From the NCBI GenBank assembly GCA_049322455.1, contig JBMOQY010000019.1:1-64000 (forward strand): 64,000 bases of DNA. The letters are read 5' to 3'. Numbering within the stretch: the stretch's first letter is position 1; every line of letters starts with the position of its first letter. Source of the DNA: Lacunisphaera sp049322455 (lineage in GTDB: Bacteria > Verrucomicrobiota > Verrucomicrobiia > Opitutales > Opitutaceae). This document shows, in pieces, positions 7,387 to 17,373 of this stretch. Below the pieces are notes generated by a model. The model saw only the letters and a list, made by a program, of their open reading frames with translations. It was not told the origin of the DNA and made no database searches. The position numbers and the translations under genes were made by a program.

Positions 7387-9837
7387 CTATTCCGCACGCA
7401 GGGCCACCATGGGGTCCACCTTGGTGGCGCGGCGGGCGGGGAGCCAGCAGGCGAGGAGGGCGACGGCGAGGAGAGTGATGGCGGCGGCGCTCAAGGTGAG
7501 TCCGTTGGCCGCTGGCACCGCGGGCATGATCGCGCCGAGCAGACGCGCCACGGCCCAGGCGCCGGCAAGCCCGAGCGCGGTGCCGATCAACGCGAGGCGC
7601 AGCCCGCGGCCGACGACGAGCGCCAGCACGTCGCGGACCTGCGCGCCCAGCGCCAGGCGCACGCCGATCTCGTGCGTGCGCTGCACCACGCTGTGCGCGA
7701 TCACGGCGTAGATGCCGAGCGCGGCGAGCAGCACGCCCAGCAGCGCGAAAGCCGCGAGCATCCAGCCGGCGAGGTCAAGGTTGGTGAACGACCGGTCGAT
7801 GTCCTGGCGGACGCTGGCGATCGAATGCACGGGCTGGCCGGGATCGATTTCCGCGGCGGCGCGGCGCAGTTCCGCGGCCAGCGCTTCCGGCGCGAGCGGA
7901 TTCCCGCCGGCGGCCGCCCGCAGGGCGAGCGTGACGCTGCCCTCGGGTGCCTGCGCCCACGGGCGATACATCTGGAACTGCGTCCCGGCCCCGCCGATGT
8001 CGATGGAGCGGGCATCGCCCACCACCCCGACGATCTCGCGCCACAGGCGGTTCGCCGGATCCGGGCTGCCGATGCGCTTGCCGAGCGGGCTTTCGCCGGG
8101 CCAGAGCGCGCGAGCCATCGATTCATTGATGATCGTGACGGGCGGCGAGCCGGCGCGATCGGCCGAGGTGAAGCTGCGCCCCGCCACCAGACGCAGCCCG
8201 AGGGTCTCGAAGTAACCCGGGGTGACAACCGGGGTGAACGCGAGCGGCTCGCGCCCGGCCGGCGCGTCGGGCCGGCCCTCGATGGCGAAGCGGGCGGCGC
8301 TGCCATAGCCATAGGTCGGCAGGCGCCGGGCGAAGGCCACGCGTTCGATGCCGGGGATCCGCGCGAGCCTTTCCTCCCAGCGCTCCACAACCGCGACGCG
8401 GTGGGCGGCAAGCCGCTCGGGCGTCGAGCGCGCCTCGGGCGTGGGGCCGATGTCGAACGAAGCCGTGAAGAGGCCGTCGGTGCGCCAGCCCAGATCACGC
8501 TGGGCGAAGCGCTTCAGCCCGCCGACGAAGAACGCGGCGCTGGCGAGCAGCACGAGCGCGAGCGCCACCTCGGCGACGATCAGCGCATGCCGCACGCGAT
8601 GCTGGGCCCGCCCGGCGGTGGCGCCGCGTCCGCCCTGCTTGAGCGCATCGCCGACGTTGACCTGCGACGCGAGCCACGCCGGCAGCAAGCCGAAGAGAAG
8701 GCCGGTCGCGGCCGAGAGCACCGAGGCGAAGCCCAGCGCCCGCAGATCGAGCGGCATCGCGAGGCCGGGCCGGTCGCCCGCGACGAGGCGGCTGCCAAGC
8801 ATGTCGTTGCACCAGAGCGCGACGAGCACCCCGAGTGCGCCGCCGGCCAGCGCGAGCAGCAGCGATTCCGCGAGCACCCCGAACATCAGGCGTGTGCGCG
8901 AGGCGCCAAGCGCCGTCCGGACCGCGAATTCTCGCGCCCGGGCGGCGGTGCGGGCGAACTGGAGATTCGCCAGGTTCGCGCAAGCGAGGAGCAGCACCGC
9001 GCCGGCGAGGCCCGTGACAAACCACGTGATCTTCCCGTCGGGCTCAATCTGGCTGCCGTGCGAGAGTGGCACGAGACGGAGGCCGGTATGCGTGTTGACG
9101 TCGGGCCAAGCGAGGGCGAGCTGCGCGGCCAGGGTGTCCATGCCGCTTTGCGCCTGCGCGAGCGAAACACCCGGCTTCAGCCGGGCGATCACGGTCAGCC
9201 AGCTGCTACGGCGCGTCATGCGCTGGGCGTCGGTGAACACCAACGGACGCCAGGCGTCGATCTGGCCGAAGAGCAGCCGGTCGTTGAATCCCGGCGGCAT
9301 CACACCCACGACGGTGACCGGCTGGCCCCCGAGGTGGACCTCGCGGCCGACGATGTCCGGATCAGCCGCGAAACGGCCGGACCACAGCTCGTGGCTCAGC
9401 ACCACCACCTGGCTGGCACCCGGCTGCCCATCATCCGGTGTGAACACCCGACCGAGCGCCGGGGGGATGCCGAGCAGAGGGAAGAAATCGCCCGTGACAA
9501 GCATCCCGTGCAGCCGCTCCGCGGGCCGGTCGCCCTCCGCGAGGTTCAGGCTCGTCCATTGGAGCGCGGCCATGCCACTGAAAACGGCGTTCTGCTCGCG
9601 CTGGTCGAGGAAGTTGGCGGGCGAATGGGGATTGCGGGCGTCCTGAGGTGTCGTGCGGTAAACCCGCACGAGGCGATCACCGTCCGGATACGGTAGCGTC
9701 CGAAGAAAAATGGCATGGAGCGCGCTGAACATCGAGGTGTTCAGGCCGATGCCGAGGGCGAGGGTGATGATCGCGATGGCGGTGAATCCGGGGGACTTGA
9801 GCAGGGAGCGGAGGGCGAGTCGCAGGGTGGAGCGCAT
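7387..9837 (-). CDS. ADOP-type ABC permease (MacB/FtsX), array member 2
   Basis: This 816-residue protein has the duplicated MacB_PCD-FtsX-MacB_PCD-FtsX layout. The N-terminus (LALRSLLKSPGFTAIAIITL) and the passage GLNTSMFSALHAIFLRTLPY match array member 4 most closely, so these two look like one sub-type. The central FtsX trio follows AREFAVRTALGASRTRLMFG. The C-terminal trio follows THEIGVRLALGAQVRDVLAL and ends at LPARRATKVDPMVALRAE. It lies 77 bases upstream of member 1. No Walker motifs are present, so it needs an ATPase encoded elsewhere or works without one. Confidence 0.87.
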   Translation of the reverse strand: MRSTLRLALRSLLKSPGFTAIAIITLALGIGLNTSMFSALHAIFLRTLPYPDGDRLVRVYRTTPQDARNPHSPANFLDQREQNAVFSGMAALQWTSLNLAEGDRPAERLHGMLVTGDFFPLLGIPPALGRVFTPDDGQPGASQVVVLSHELWSGRFAADPDIVGREVHLGGQPVTVVGVMPPGFNDRLLFGQIDAWRPLVFTDAQRMTRRSSWLTVIARLKPGVSLAQAQSGMDTLAAQLALAWPDVNTHTGLRLVPLSHGSQIEPDGKITWFVTGLAGAVLLLACANLANLQFARTAARAREFAVRTALGASRTRLMFGVLAESLLLALAGGALGVLVALWCNDMLGSRLVAGDRPGLAMPLDLRALGFASVLSAATGLLFGLLPAWLASQVNVGDALKQGGRGATAGRAQHRVRHALIVAEVALALVLLASAAFFVGGLKRFAQRDLGWRTDGLFTASFDIGPTPEARSTPERLAAHRVAVVERWEERLARIPGIERVAFARRLPTYGYGSAARFAIEGRPDAPAGREPLAFTPVVTPGYFETLGLRLVAGRSFTSADRAGSPPVTIINESMARALWPGESPLGKRIGSPDPANRLWREIVGVVGDARSIDIGGAGTQFQMYRPWAQAPEGSVTLALRAAAGGNPLAPEALAAELRRAAAEIDPGQPVHSIASVRQDIDRSFTNLDLAGWMLAAFALLGVLLAALGIYAVIAHSVVQRTHEIGVRLALGAQVRDVLALVVGRGLRLALIGTALGLAGAWAVARLLGAIMPAVPAANGLTLSAAAITLLAVALLACWLPARRATKVDPMVALRAE

Positions 9838-9873
9838 GGGGCGTGGAGGGCAGGGAGGAAGGGGTGGGACGAA

Positions 9874-12300
9874 TCATTCCGCGCGCAGGGCGACGACGGG
9901 ATCGACTTTCGCCGCGCGGTGGGCGGGGAGCCACAGGGCGGTGAGTCCGACCGCGCAGATGGCGAGGGTGACGCCGACGTAGATGAGGGGGTTGTTGGCC
10001 ATGGTGCTGCCGAAAATCTGCTCGAGCGGGCGGGTGAGCAGGAACCCGCTGACGAGTCCGATGACCAGCCCGAGGGCGATCTGCCTACCGCCCTGCTGCA
10101 GCACGAGTCGCAGCAACTGGGTGACGGTGGAACCGAGGGCCAGGCGAATGCCGAACTCGCGCGTGCGCCGGTTCACGGCCTGCGAGGTCACGCCATAAAC
10201 TCCGATGGCGCCGAGGAAGAGGGAAATGACGGCGAAGACCGCCGCCAGGATGCCGAGAATGGTGAAGCCGCGCATGGCCTGGGCCGTCTGGCTGGCGAGG
10301 GTGCCCACGGAATGGATCGGCTGGTTGGGATCGATCTCGGCGATCGCCCGGCGCATCGGGTCAACGAGCTGGAGCGGATCGGACTTCGTGCGGATGAACA
10401 GGTCGAGCCAACCCCAGCCCATTTGGTCCTGGGCGAGGTAGAAGCCGGCCTCGTTGCGGCCCGGTTCGTCGAAGGCGCCCTGCATCTGCAGGTCGGGCAC
10501 GACGCCGATGACGGTGACCCACTTTTCCTGCGTCTGATTGGTGCGGAAGCGCCGGCCGAGCGGATCCTGATCCGGCCAGAAACGGCGCGCGAAGGACTCG
10601 TTGACGAGGACGGAGCGCGTGTCGGTGAGGTTTTGTTCGCGGTTGTCGAAGAGGCGGCCGCTCACCGCGTTGACGGAGATGAGCCGGAAGTAATCGTTCG
10701 AAACGACCTCGAGCCAGGCCACCGGCCGCTCGTTGACGTGGGCGAAGACGGCGCCCTCCGTCTCGATCTGGGTGGGGACGCCGGGGCCGATGAGATTCCG
10801 GCTGCTGACCGCGACCGCCTCGACACCGGGCTCGGCCTGGAGGCGGTCGAGCAGCCGGCGGAAGAACCGGGCCCGGTCGGCCGCCGTGGGTTGCGTGCCC
10901 TCCTGCAGCTCGATGCGGCCGGTGAGGAGCCTGTCGGGGGCGTAGCGGAAGTTGGCCTGGCGGGCCAGAAAGACGGTGAGGCTCATCACGCCCGCGGCCA
11001 CGAGCAGCATCGTGGCGAAGGCAATCTGCGCCGAGACGAGCCCGCGGTTCAGCCGGCTGGCCCCCGCGCCGGACGCGGCGCGACCCTCGTCCTTGAGGGC
11101 CGTGTTGACGTCCACGTGGGAGCATTGCCAGGCGGGCACAAGGCCGGCGAGGACGCCCGCCAGCGCCGTGGCGACGACGGCGACGGCGACGACGCGCTGG
11201 TCGAGCCGGAAATCCATCCAGTCGGGCATCGCGCCCGAGTGGACGAGGTATTCCTGCAGGAAGTCCACGCCGAAACGGGCGACGAGCAGGCCGCCGGCGC
11301 AACCCAGGGCGGCCAGCAGCAGGGATTCGAGCAACAATTGAAGGATCAGATGCAGCCGGGTCGCGCCGACGGCGGCGCGCACCGCCAGCTCGCGCGTGCG
11401 CAGGGCGGCGCGGCCGAGGAGCATGGTGGCGACATTCACGCAGGCGAGGGCGAGGATGAACACCGTCATCGCCAGCATCAGGAACAGGATGGCGCGCGCA
11501 CCCCCGCCGGAGTAGGCGGCATTGACCGTCTGGAGGTTGCCCCGGTCGTAACCGGCGTTGGTCTCGGGCCAGAGCTGGGCGCAGCTGGCGGCCAGCCCGT
11601 CGAGCTCCGCCTTGGCCGACTCGGCCGTGACGCCGGGCTTGAGGCGGCCGAACACCTCGACGCGGTCCACGAGACGCTCGCGCGGATCCACGGGGAGGGG
11701 CCGCAGGTTGATCCAGAGCTCGGTCGAGCCGGGGAAGCCGAACTTGGGCGGCATGACGCCGACGATGGCGCCGGGCTCGCCGTTGATATTGACGTGGGTG
11801 CCGAGCACGGTGGCGATGCCGCCGAACTGTTCCTGCCACAGCTTGTGGGAAAGGACGATGGCGAGGGGCTGTCCCGGACGGTCCTCCCCGTCGGTGAACC
11901 AGCGGCCGAGCATCGGCTGCACGCGCAGCAACTGGAGCAGGTTGGCACTCGCCAGGGCGCCGGTGTGGCGGGTGGGCACACGCCCGGGGGCGCTCAGATT
12001 GAGACCGAGCCATTGTATGGCGGCGAGCTGCTCGAATTTAGTCTGCCGCTCACGCAACAGGAGATAGTCGCGATGGGGCAGGACGTCCCACTGCCCGGGT
12101 TCGCTGGTCTTTGGCAACTGCCAGCCGATGTGGTAGAGGTGCCCGATGTCAGGCAGCGGCATGCCGCGGAGGAGCACGGCGTCGATGAGGCTGAACTGCG
12201 TCGCCACCAGCCCGATGCCGAGCGCGAAGGACGCGACGGACGTGATGGTGAACCCCGGGGACTTGATCAGCAGACGGAGGGCGAAGCGCAGGGAGTTCAT
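9874..12300 (-). CDS. ADOP-type ABC permease (MacB/FtsX), array member 3
   Basis: This 808-residue protein has the duplicated permease layout. The N-terminal helix is followed by GLVATQFSLIDAVLLRGMPL, a wording shared with member 6 (TQFSVVNGVVLRG). Members 3 and 6 therefore form a second sub-type, distinct from 2 and 4. The first FtsX segment begins near TRELAVRAAVGATRLHLILQ. The second follows TREFGIRLALGSTVTQLLRL, and the protein ends LPAHRAAKVDPVVALRAE. The gap to member 2 is 36 bases. The large periplasmic domains suggest work on envelope substrates or signalling, as in MacB or FtsX; the actual role is unknown. Confidence 0.87.
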   Translation of the reverse strand: MNSLRFALRLLIKSPGFTITSVASFALGIGLVATQFSLIDAVLLRGMPLPDIGHLYHIGWQLPKTSEPGQWDVLPHRDYLLLRERQTKFEQLAAIQWLGLNLSAPGRVPTRHTGALASANLLQLLRVQPMLGRWFTDGEDRPGQPLAIVLSHKLWQEQFGGIATVLGTHVNINGEPGAIVGVMPPKFGFPGSTELWINLRPLPVDPRERLVDRVEVFGRLKPGVTAESAKAELDGLAASCAQLWPETNAGYDRGNLQTVNAAYSGGGARAILFLMLAMTVFILALACVNVATMLLGRAALRTRELAVRAAVGATRLHLILQLLLESLLLAALGCAGGLLVARFGVDFLQEYLVHSGAMPDWMDFRLDQRVVAVAVVATALAGVLAGLVPAWQCSHVDVNTALKDEGRAASGAGASRLNRGLVSAQIAFATMLLVAAGVMSLTVFLARQANFRYAPDRLLTGRIELQEGTQPTAADRARFFRRLLDRLQAEPGVEAVAVSSRNLIGPGVPTQIETEGAVFAHVNERPVAWLEVVSNDYFRLISVNAVSGRLFDNREQNLTDTRSVLVNESFARRFWPDQDPLGRRFRTNQTQEKWVTVIGVVPDLQMQGAFDEPGRNEAGFYLAQDQMGWGWLDLFIRTKSDPLQLVDPMRRAIAEIDPNQPIHSVGTLASQTAQAMRGFTILGILAAVFAVISLFLGAIGVYGVTSQAVNRRTREFGIRLALGSTVTQLLRLVLQQGGRQIALGLVIGLVSGFLLTRPLEQIFGSTMANNPLIYVGVTLAICAVGLTALWLPAHRAAKVDPVVALRAE

Positions 12301-12309
12301 GGGGGATTG

Positions 12310-12377
12310 AATCGTTCTCTTAATCCTTCTCGTTCTCTCGGGTCTGGGGCGCCGCTTTTTCGGAAGAGAGAACGATT
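12310..12377. repeat. Inverted repeat in the intergenic spacer between permeases 3 and 4
   Basis: AATCGTTCTCT at 12310-12320 is the exact reverse complement of AGAGAACGATT at 12367-12377. A second copy of the word, CGTTCTCTC at 12331-12339, pairs with GAGAGAACG at 12366-12374. The spacer carries more of the same vocabulary (TTAATCCTTCTCG, GGGATTACGATTAAG). This looks like a decayed mobile or interspersed repeat within the array rather than a terminator, since no T-run follows a stem. Confidence 0.6.
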
Positions 12378-12408
12378 GGGATTACGATTAAGATACCGAA
12401 GACAACGG

Positions 12409-14817
12409 TCACTCCGCCCGGAGGGCGGTCATGGGATCGATCCGGGTGGCCCGGCGCGCCGGCAGGTAGCAGGCGACGAGGGCGACGAGCACGAGCAGGA
12501 TCGTGGTGACGGACAACGTCGCATAGTCGAGGCTCACGTTGCCGCGATCGAACGACACGCCCAGCAGCACGTTCAGGCCGGCGGAGCCGAGCAGGCCGAG
12601 CCCGGCGCCGATCAGGGCGAGGCGGAAGCCCGCGCCCATGATGAGACGGAGAATGTCGCGCCATTGCGCGCCCAGTGCCATGCGCACACCGATCTCGGGG
12701 GTGCGGTGCAAGACGAGCCGCATGATGACACCGTAGAGTCCGAGCGCGGCGAGGAAGAGGCCGAGCAGGCTGAAGCCGGAGAAGATCGTGGTAACGAGCT
12801 GCATGCCGCGGATGCCGGTCTTGGCGAGCTCGTCGGCCGTGTTCAGCAGTTGCACGGGGACGTTGGGATCGAGGGCCTGGACGGCCCGGCGCAGCGGCTC
12901 GGTCATGGGCTGGGAGGCGCGCACCATCACGGCCACGTAGTTCCAGGGCTCCTGGGCGAGGGGCTGGAACACCTGGAAGGGCGTGCTTTGCGGCGACGGG
13001 TTGCCCGCCATGCCGACATCCCGGAAGACGCCGACGATCTCGGCCGTCGTGCGGCTGGCGGCGTCGCCGGTGGCGAGGCGGCGGCCGAGCGGGTCCTCGC
13101 CCGGGAACAGCGCCTTGGCCATGGACTCGTTGATCATCACCACGCGGGGAGCACCGGCATGGTCCGAGGCGGTGAACTGGCGACCTGCGAGCAGGGGGAT
13201 GCGGAGGGTTTCCAGGTAGGCGGGGCTGACCGCGTTGACGAAGGCGACGGGCTCGCGCCCGGGCGCCGGCGGCTCGCGGCCCTCGGCCACGTAGGTGCGC
13301 GAGGTGAGAAACAGGTAGAGCGGGGCGGTCCAGCCGATGGCGACGTTTTCGACACCGGGCAGCGCGCGCAGGCGCTCCTCGAGCCGGGCATAGAATCCGA
13401 GGGTCTGCTCCGGCGTGGCGTAGCGGCTTTGCGGCAGGGTGAGGATGCCGTGGGTGAGGCCCGCGGGTGCCCAGCCGGGATCGCGCGCCAACATTGTCTT
13501 CATGCCGCGCAGAAAGAAGCCGGTGGCGCTGAGGAGCACGAGCGCGGCGGCGAACTGGAGCACGATGAGCGTGTCGCGCAGCCGGTGCTGCGACCGGTCG
13601 CCGGTGGCGGCGCGGCCGCCGGCCTTGAGGGCTTCGTTCACCCTGACGCGCGACGAAAGCCAGGCGGGGGCCAGGCCGAAGACCGCACCGGTGACAAGGG
13701 AAAGGCCCACGGCGAAGACGAGGACGCGCCAGTCGATGGTGAGGTCGAGGTTGATCGGCAGGTTTTCCGACATCCGTTTTGCGATCCACTCGTTGCCCCA
13801 GAGGGTGACGAGGATGCCGAGCAGGCCGCCGGTCAGGGCGAGGAACATGCTTTCCAGAAGCAGCGGGCGCAGAAGGTGGGAACGCGAGGCGCCGAGGGCG
13901 GCGCGGACGGCGAACTCGCGGCCGCGGGACACCGCGCGGGCCAGTTGGAGATTGGCGAGGTTGCCACAGACGATCAGCAGGACGAAACCGGCGAGTCCGA
14001 GCAGCATGGCGGTCGCGATGTCCATGCCCGGTGGCATCGTCGAGGACTGCAGGCTGACGGCGCGGAGCCCGTCCTGGCTCTGTTCGCGCGGGCGGGAGTC
14101 GGCGAGGTTGGCGTTGACGGTGGCAAGGCGGCTGTCGAGCTGCCCGGGCGTCAGCGCCGGATCGAAGCGTCCCAAGATCTGGATGGAAGTCTCGTCGCGG
14201 TTGGCCTTTTCCGCCTCGCTCAAGCCGAGGGGACGGAAGGCGTCGCCCGGTCCCCAGAGAAACAGGGAGGAGAATTTCTCGGGCAGCACACCGACGACGA
14301 CCGTGGATTCGCCGTCGATGGTCACGGACCGGCCAACGACATCGCGATCACCGCCGAAGTGGGCCATCCACGCGGCATGGCTGAGGATGATGACATGATT
14401 GCCCGGCTGGTCCTCCTCGGGTGTGAACCAGCGGCCGAGTTCCGGTTGCAGGCCGAGGACCGGGAAGAAATCGACCGAGACCCGCAGGGCGCTGAGATTC
14501 ACCGGCGTGCGCCCCGGCTGGGTGAGCGTGTAGCCCCACTGGCGGTAGGCCGCGAGCCGGATGAAGTCCGCCGTCTCGCGCCGCAGGTCGAGGAAGGACT
14601 GGGCGCTGTGGTCGGCGCGCGGGTTCTGCGGGGTGGTCCGGAAGAGCCGGACCAGCCGCTCCTTCTCCGGGTAGGGCAGAGGCCGGAGGATCAGCAGGTT
14701 CATCACGCTGAACATCGAGGTGTTCAGGCCGATGCCGAGGGCGAGCGTGGCCACGGCGATGAGCGTGTAGCCGGGGGATTTGAAGAGCTGGCGGAGGGCG
14801 AAACGGAGGTCGTTCAT
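12409..14817 (-). CDS. ADOP-type ABC permease (MacB/FtsX), array member 4
   Basis: This is an 802-residue protein starting MNDLRFALRQLFKSPGYT. An upstream in-frame ATG at 14886 adds 23 residues without family resemblance, so the ATG at 14817 was preferred. The N-terminal region GLNTSMFSVMNLLILRPLPY matches member 2. The two FtsX trios follow GREFAVRAALGASRSHLLRP and TPEIGVRMALGAQWRDILRL. The tail is LPARRATRIDPMTALRAE. A 108-base spacer with an inverted repeat separates it from member 3. There is no ATP-binding motif. Confidence 0.87.
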   Translation of the reverse strand: MNDLRFALRQLFKSPGYTLIAVATLALGIGLNTSMFSVMNLLILRPLPYPEKERLVRLFRTTPQNPRADHSAQSFLDLRRETADFIRLAAYRQWGYTLTQPGRTPVNLSALRVSVDFFPVLGLQPELGRWFTPEEDQPGNHVIILSHAAWMAHFGGDRDVVGRSVTIDGESTVVVGVLPEKFSSLFLWGPGDAFRPLGLSEAEKANRDETSIQILGRFDPALTPGQLDSRLATVNANLADSRPREQSQDGLRAVSLQSSTMPPGMDIATAMLLGLAGFVLLIVCGNLANLQLARAVSRGREFAVRAALGASRSHLLRPLLLESMFLALTGGLLGILVTLWGNEWIAKRMSENLPINLDLTIDWRVLVFAVGLSLVTGAVFGLAPAWLSSRVRVNEALKAGGRAATGDRSQHRLRDTLIVLQFAAALVLLSATGFFLRGMKTMLARDPGWAPAGLTHGILTLPQSRYATPEQTLGFYARLEERLRALPGVENVAIGWTAPLYLFLTSRTYVAEGREPPAPGREPVAFVNAVSPAYLETLRIPLLAGRQFTASDHAGAPRVVMINESMAKALFPGEDPLGRRLATGDAASRTTAEIVGVFRDVGMAGNPSPQSTPFQVFQPLAQEPWNYVAVMVRASQPMTEPLRRAVQALDPNVPVQLLNTADELAKTGIRGMQLVTTIFSGFSLLGLFLAALGLYGVIMRLVLHRTPEIGVRMALGAQWRDILRLIMGAGFRLALIGAGLGLLGSAGLNVLLGVSFDRGNVSLDYATLSVTTILLVLVALVACYLPARRATRIDPMTALRAE

Positions 14818-14898
14818 GGGGAAGGAAGTGAAGGTGAGAGCGAAGGTGAAGGAGGAAGTGGTGGGTTGGGCGGCGGTTCTGCACACTCCCTCGCAGTT

Positions 14899-17322
14899 TC
14901 ACTCTGTTCTTAATGCTTCCATCGGGTCGGTGCGGGCCGCGCGGAGGGCCGGGATGAGGCAGGCGAGGGCGGAGACGAAGGCGAAGAGGGCGGCCACCGC
15001 TCCGAAGATGGCGGGATCGAACGGCTTCACCTCGTAGAGGATTTCCTGGAGGAGGCGGCTGCCCGCGAAGGCGCCGCCGAGGCCGAGGAGCAGCCCGGTG
15101 CCGACCTGCAGCGCGCCGGCGCGGAGGACCAGCCAAAGGATGTCGCCGGCGGTGGCGCCAAGCGCCAGGCGGACGCCGATCTCGCCCGTGCGCTGCGTGA
15201 CCACATAGGCCATCACCGAATACACGCCGACGGCAGCGAGAAGCGCGGCGATGGCGGCGAAGCAGATCAGCAGCGACATCGTGAGCCGCTGGACGCCGAT
15301 GGACTGGGTGACGAGGTCTTCCATGGTCTGCGGGGTGGCGAGCGCGACGTGGGGATCGATCTCCGCCAGGAGGCGGCGGAGCACGGGGATGACGGCGGCC
15401 GCATCCCGGCCCGGCTGGGCGACGCCGACGACGGCCATGAAGGCGCCGCCACGTTGCGAGCGGGGGAAATAGATCTCGTCGGGCGGCGGCGCGGCCAGGC
15501 CGGCGGACTTGACATCGCGGATGACGCCGACGATGCGCGCCTCGACCTCGGCCTTGGGGCCGGTGAGGAACGCCTCGCCGAGGGCCGGTTTGCCGGGGAA
15601 GAGCTTCCTGGCGAAGGTTTCGTTGATGATCACGACGAGTTCGCCGTCGGCGCGGTCGTCGGCGGTGAAGAACCGGCCTTCGCGGAGCCGGATGCCCATG
15701 GCCGGGAAGTAGCCCGGGGTGGCCATGCGGATGTTGGCGAGGGGGCGTTCGTGGACGGGCTGCACGGGCCGGCCCTTCACGGCGTAGGGGGAGATGAAGC
15801 CGGTCTGGCTGAGCGGCACGGACGAGATGACGCCGCCGCCGGCCAGCTCCGGGGTCTGGTGGAGCCGTTCCTCGAGCTGGCGGGAGAATTCGCGGGTGAG
15901 CTCAGGCGTGCTGTATTTGCTGCCCGGCAGATTGATGAGGCCGTAGGCGCGGCCGGCGGGGATGAACCCGGGTTCCGTGGTCTGCAGACGATGGAAGCTG
16001 ACGACGAGCAGACCGGCGCAGATGAGCAGGGTGAGTGACATCGCAAGCTGGGCGACCACGAGCAACTGCCGGAACACCTTGGCGGCCGTGCCGCCGCCGG
16101 CGCCGCGGGTGTCGTCCTTGAGCACATGCTGCACGTCGGTGCGGGCGGCCTGGTAGGCGGGGTAGAGCCCGATGACCAGGGCGGCGAGCAGCGAGACGGC
16201 GAGCGCGAACCCGAGCACGGCGGGATCGAGGGCGATCTCGTCGGCGCGCGGGAGCTGCGGGCCGGCGAGCACCTGGATGGCGCGGAGGCTCCACCAGGCC
16301 AGCAGCACGCCGAGCGCCCCGGCCATCGCGCTGAACACCACGCTCTCGGCGAGGAACTGGCGGACCACCTCGCCGGGGCGGGCGCCGAGCGACAGGCGGA
16401 CGGCGATCTCCTTCCGGCGGGCGCTGACGCGTGCGAGGAACAGGTTGGCGATGTTGGCGCAGGCGATGAGGAGGACGGCGGCGACGGAACCGGCCAGCGT
16501 CCAGAAGGTGTGGCCGAGGTCGCCCAGCACCTGCTGGGAGATGGTGCGGACGTCGTTCTGGTTGTTGGCGTCGATCTGGCCGGGATTGGCGGCCTGGAAC
16601 TGCGCGGCCATCTCCTGCACGCGGAGTCTGGCCTGTTCGAGGGTGACGCCGGGCGCGAGGCGGCCCACGGCCTGGTGGACGATGGCGTTGCCGCGCTGCT
16701 GGGGCGTGAGGTAGGGGAGTTCGCGCGGGCGCGGGACGATGACGCCGGTGTTGTTGAAGGGCACGGGCATCCTCTCGGGCAGCACGGCGACGATCTCGCG
16801 CGGCACGCCGTCGATCCGGACCACGCGTCCGAGGATGGCAGGATCGCCGCCGAAACGGTTCTGCCACAGCTGGTGGCTGATCATCGCCACGAAGGGGCCG
16901 CCCTCGCGGTCCTCCTCGGCGGTGAACTGGCGGCCGAGCGCAGGCCGGAGGCCGAGGACGGGCAGGAAGTTCGCGGAGGCGTGCAGTCCGAACACCTGCT
17001 CGGGTTCGCCCTTGCCGTCGGTGAGGGTGAAGCCGTTGCCGGCCGACATGCTGAGTTCGGCGAACACGTCCTTGCGTTCGCGGTAGGCCTCGAACTTCGC
17101 CCACGAGAGAGCCGGCGCCTCAAGGTTGCGCTCGCGGTTGACGGCCCAGATGGAAACAAGGGAGTCGGGATCGGGATACGGCAGCGGGCGAAGGACGACG
17201 GCCTGCAATACGCTGAAGAGGGCGGTGCAGGCGCCGATGGCCACGGCCATGGTGAGCACGGCCACGCCGGTGAAGCCGGGCGTCTTGACGAGGGAGCGGA
17301 AGGCGAAGCGGAGGTCGGACAT
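14899..17322 (-). CDS. ADOP-type ABC permease (MacB/FtsX), array member 5
   Basis: This 807-residue duplicated permease starts MSDLRFAFRSLVKTPGFTGV. Its N-terminal helix region (VAIGACTALFSVLQAVVLRP) differs from both other sub-types. The first FtsX segment follows RKEIAVRLSLGARPGEVVRQ, and the second follows TGEIGVRLALGATAGDILWL. The tail IPALRAARTDPMEALRTE lacks the ARRA wording of its neighbours. The spacers are 81 bases to member 4 and 51 bases to member 6. It is probably an older, independent lineage that joined the array. Confidence 0.87.
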   Translation of the reverse strand: MSDLRFAFRSLVKTPGFTGVAVLTMAVAIGACTALFSVLQAVVLRPLPYPDPDSLVSIWAVNRERNLEAPALSWAKFEAYRERKDVFAELSMSAGNGFTLTDGKGEPEQVFGLHASANFLPVLGLRPALGRQFTAEEDREGGPFVAMISHQLWQNRFGGDPAILGRVVRIDGVPREIVAVLPERMPVPFNNTGVIVPRPRELPYLTPQQRGNAIVHQAVGRLAPGVTLEQARLRVQEMAAQFQAANPGQIDANNQNDVRTISQQVLGDLGHTFWTLAGSVAAVLLIACANIANLFLARVSARRKEIAVRLSLGARPGEVVRQFLAESVVFSAMAGALGVLLAWWSLRAIQVLAGPQLPRADEIALDPAVLGFALAVSLLAALVIGLYPAYQAARTDVQHVLKDDTRGAGGGTAAKVFRQLLVVAQLAMSLTLLICAGLLVVSFHRLQTTEPGFIPAGRAYGLINLPGSKYSTPELTREFSRQLEERLHQTPELAGGGVISSVPLSQTGFISPYAVKGRPVQPVHERPLANIRMATPGYFPAMGIRLREGRFFTADDRADGELVVIINETFARKLFPGKPALGEAFLTGPKAEVEARIVGVIRDVKSAGLAAPPPDEIYFPRSQRGGAFMAVVGVAQPGRDAAAVIPVLRRLLAEIDPHVALATPQTMEDLVTQSIGVQRLTMSLLICFAAIAALLAAVGVYSVMAYVVTQRTGEIGVRLALGATAGDILWLVLRAGALQVGTGLLLGLGGAFAGSRLLQEILYEVKPFDPAIFGAVAALFAFVSALACLIPALRAARTDPMEALRTE

Positions 17323-17373
17323 GGCGCAGGCTGCGGAAGGTGGACGGGTGGCAGAAGACGGAAGGCCGACGGG

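Noticed and set aside
9715..14913. A 1732-codon open frame on the plus strand opposite the permeases
   Set aside because: It is antisense to three clear permeases, is Arg/Gly/Glu/Ala-rich without domains, and arises from GC-rich third codon positions.
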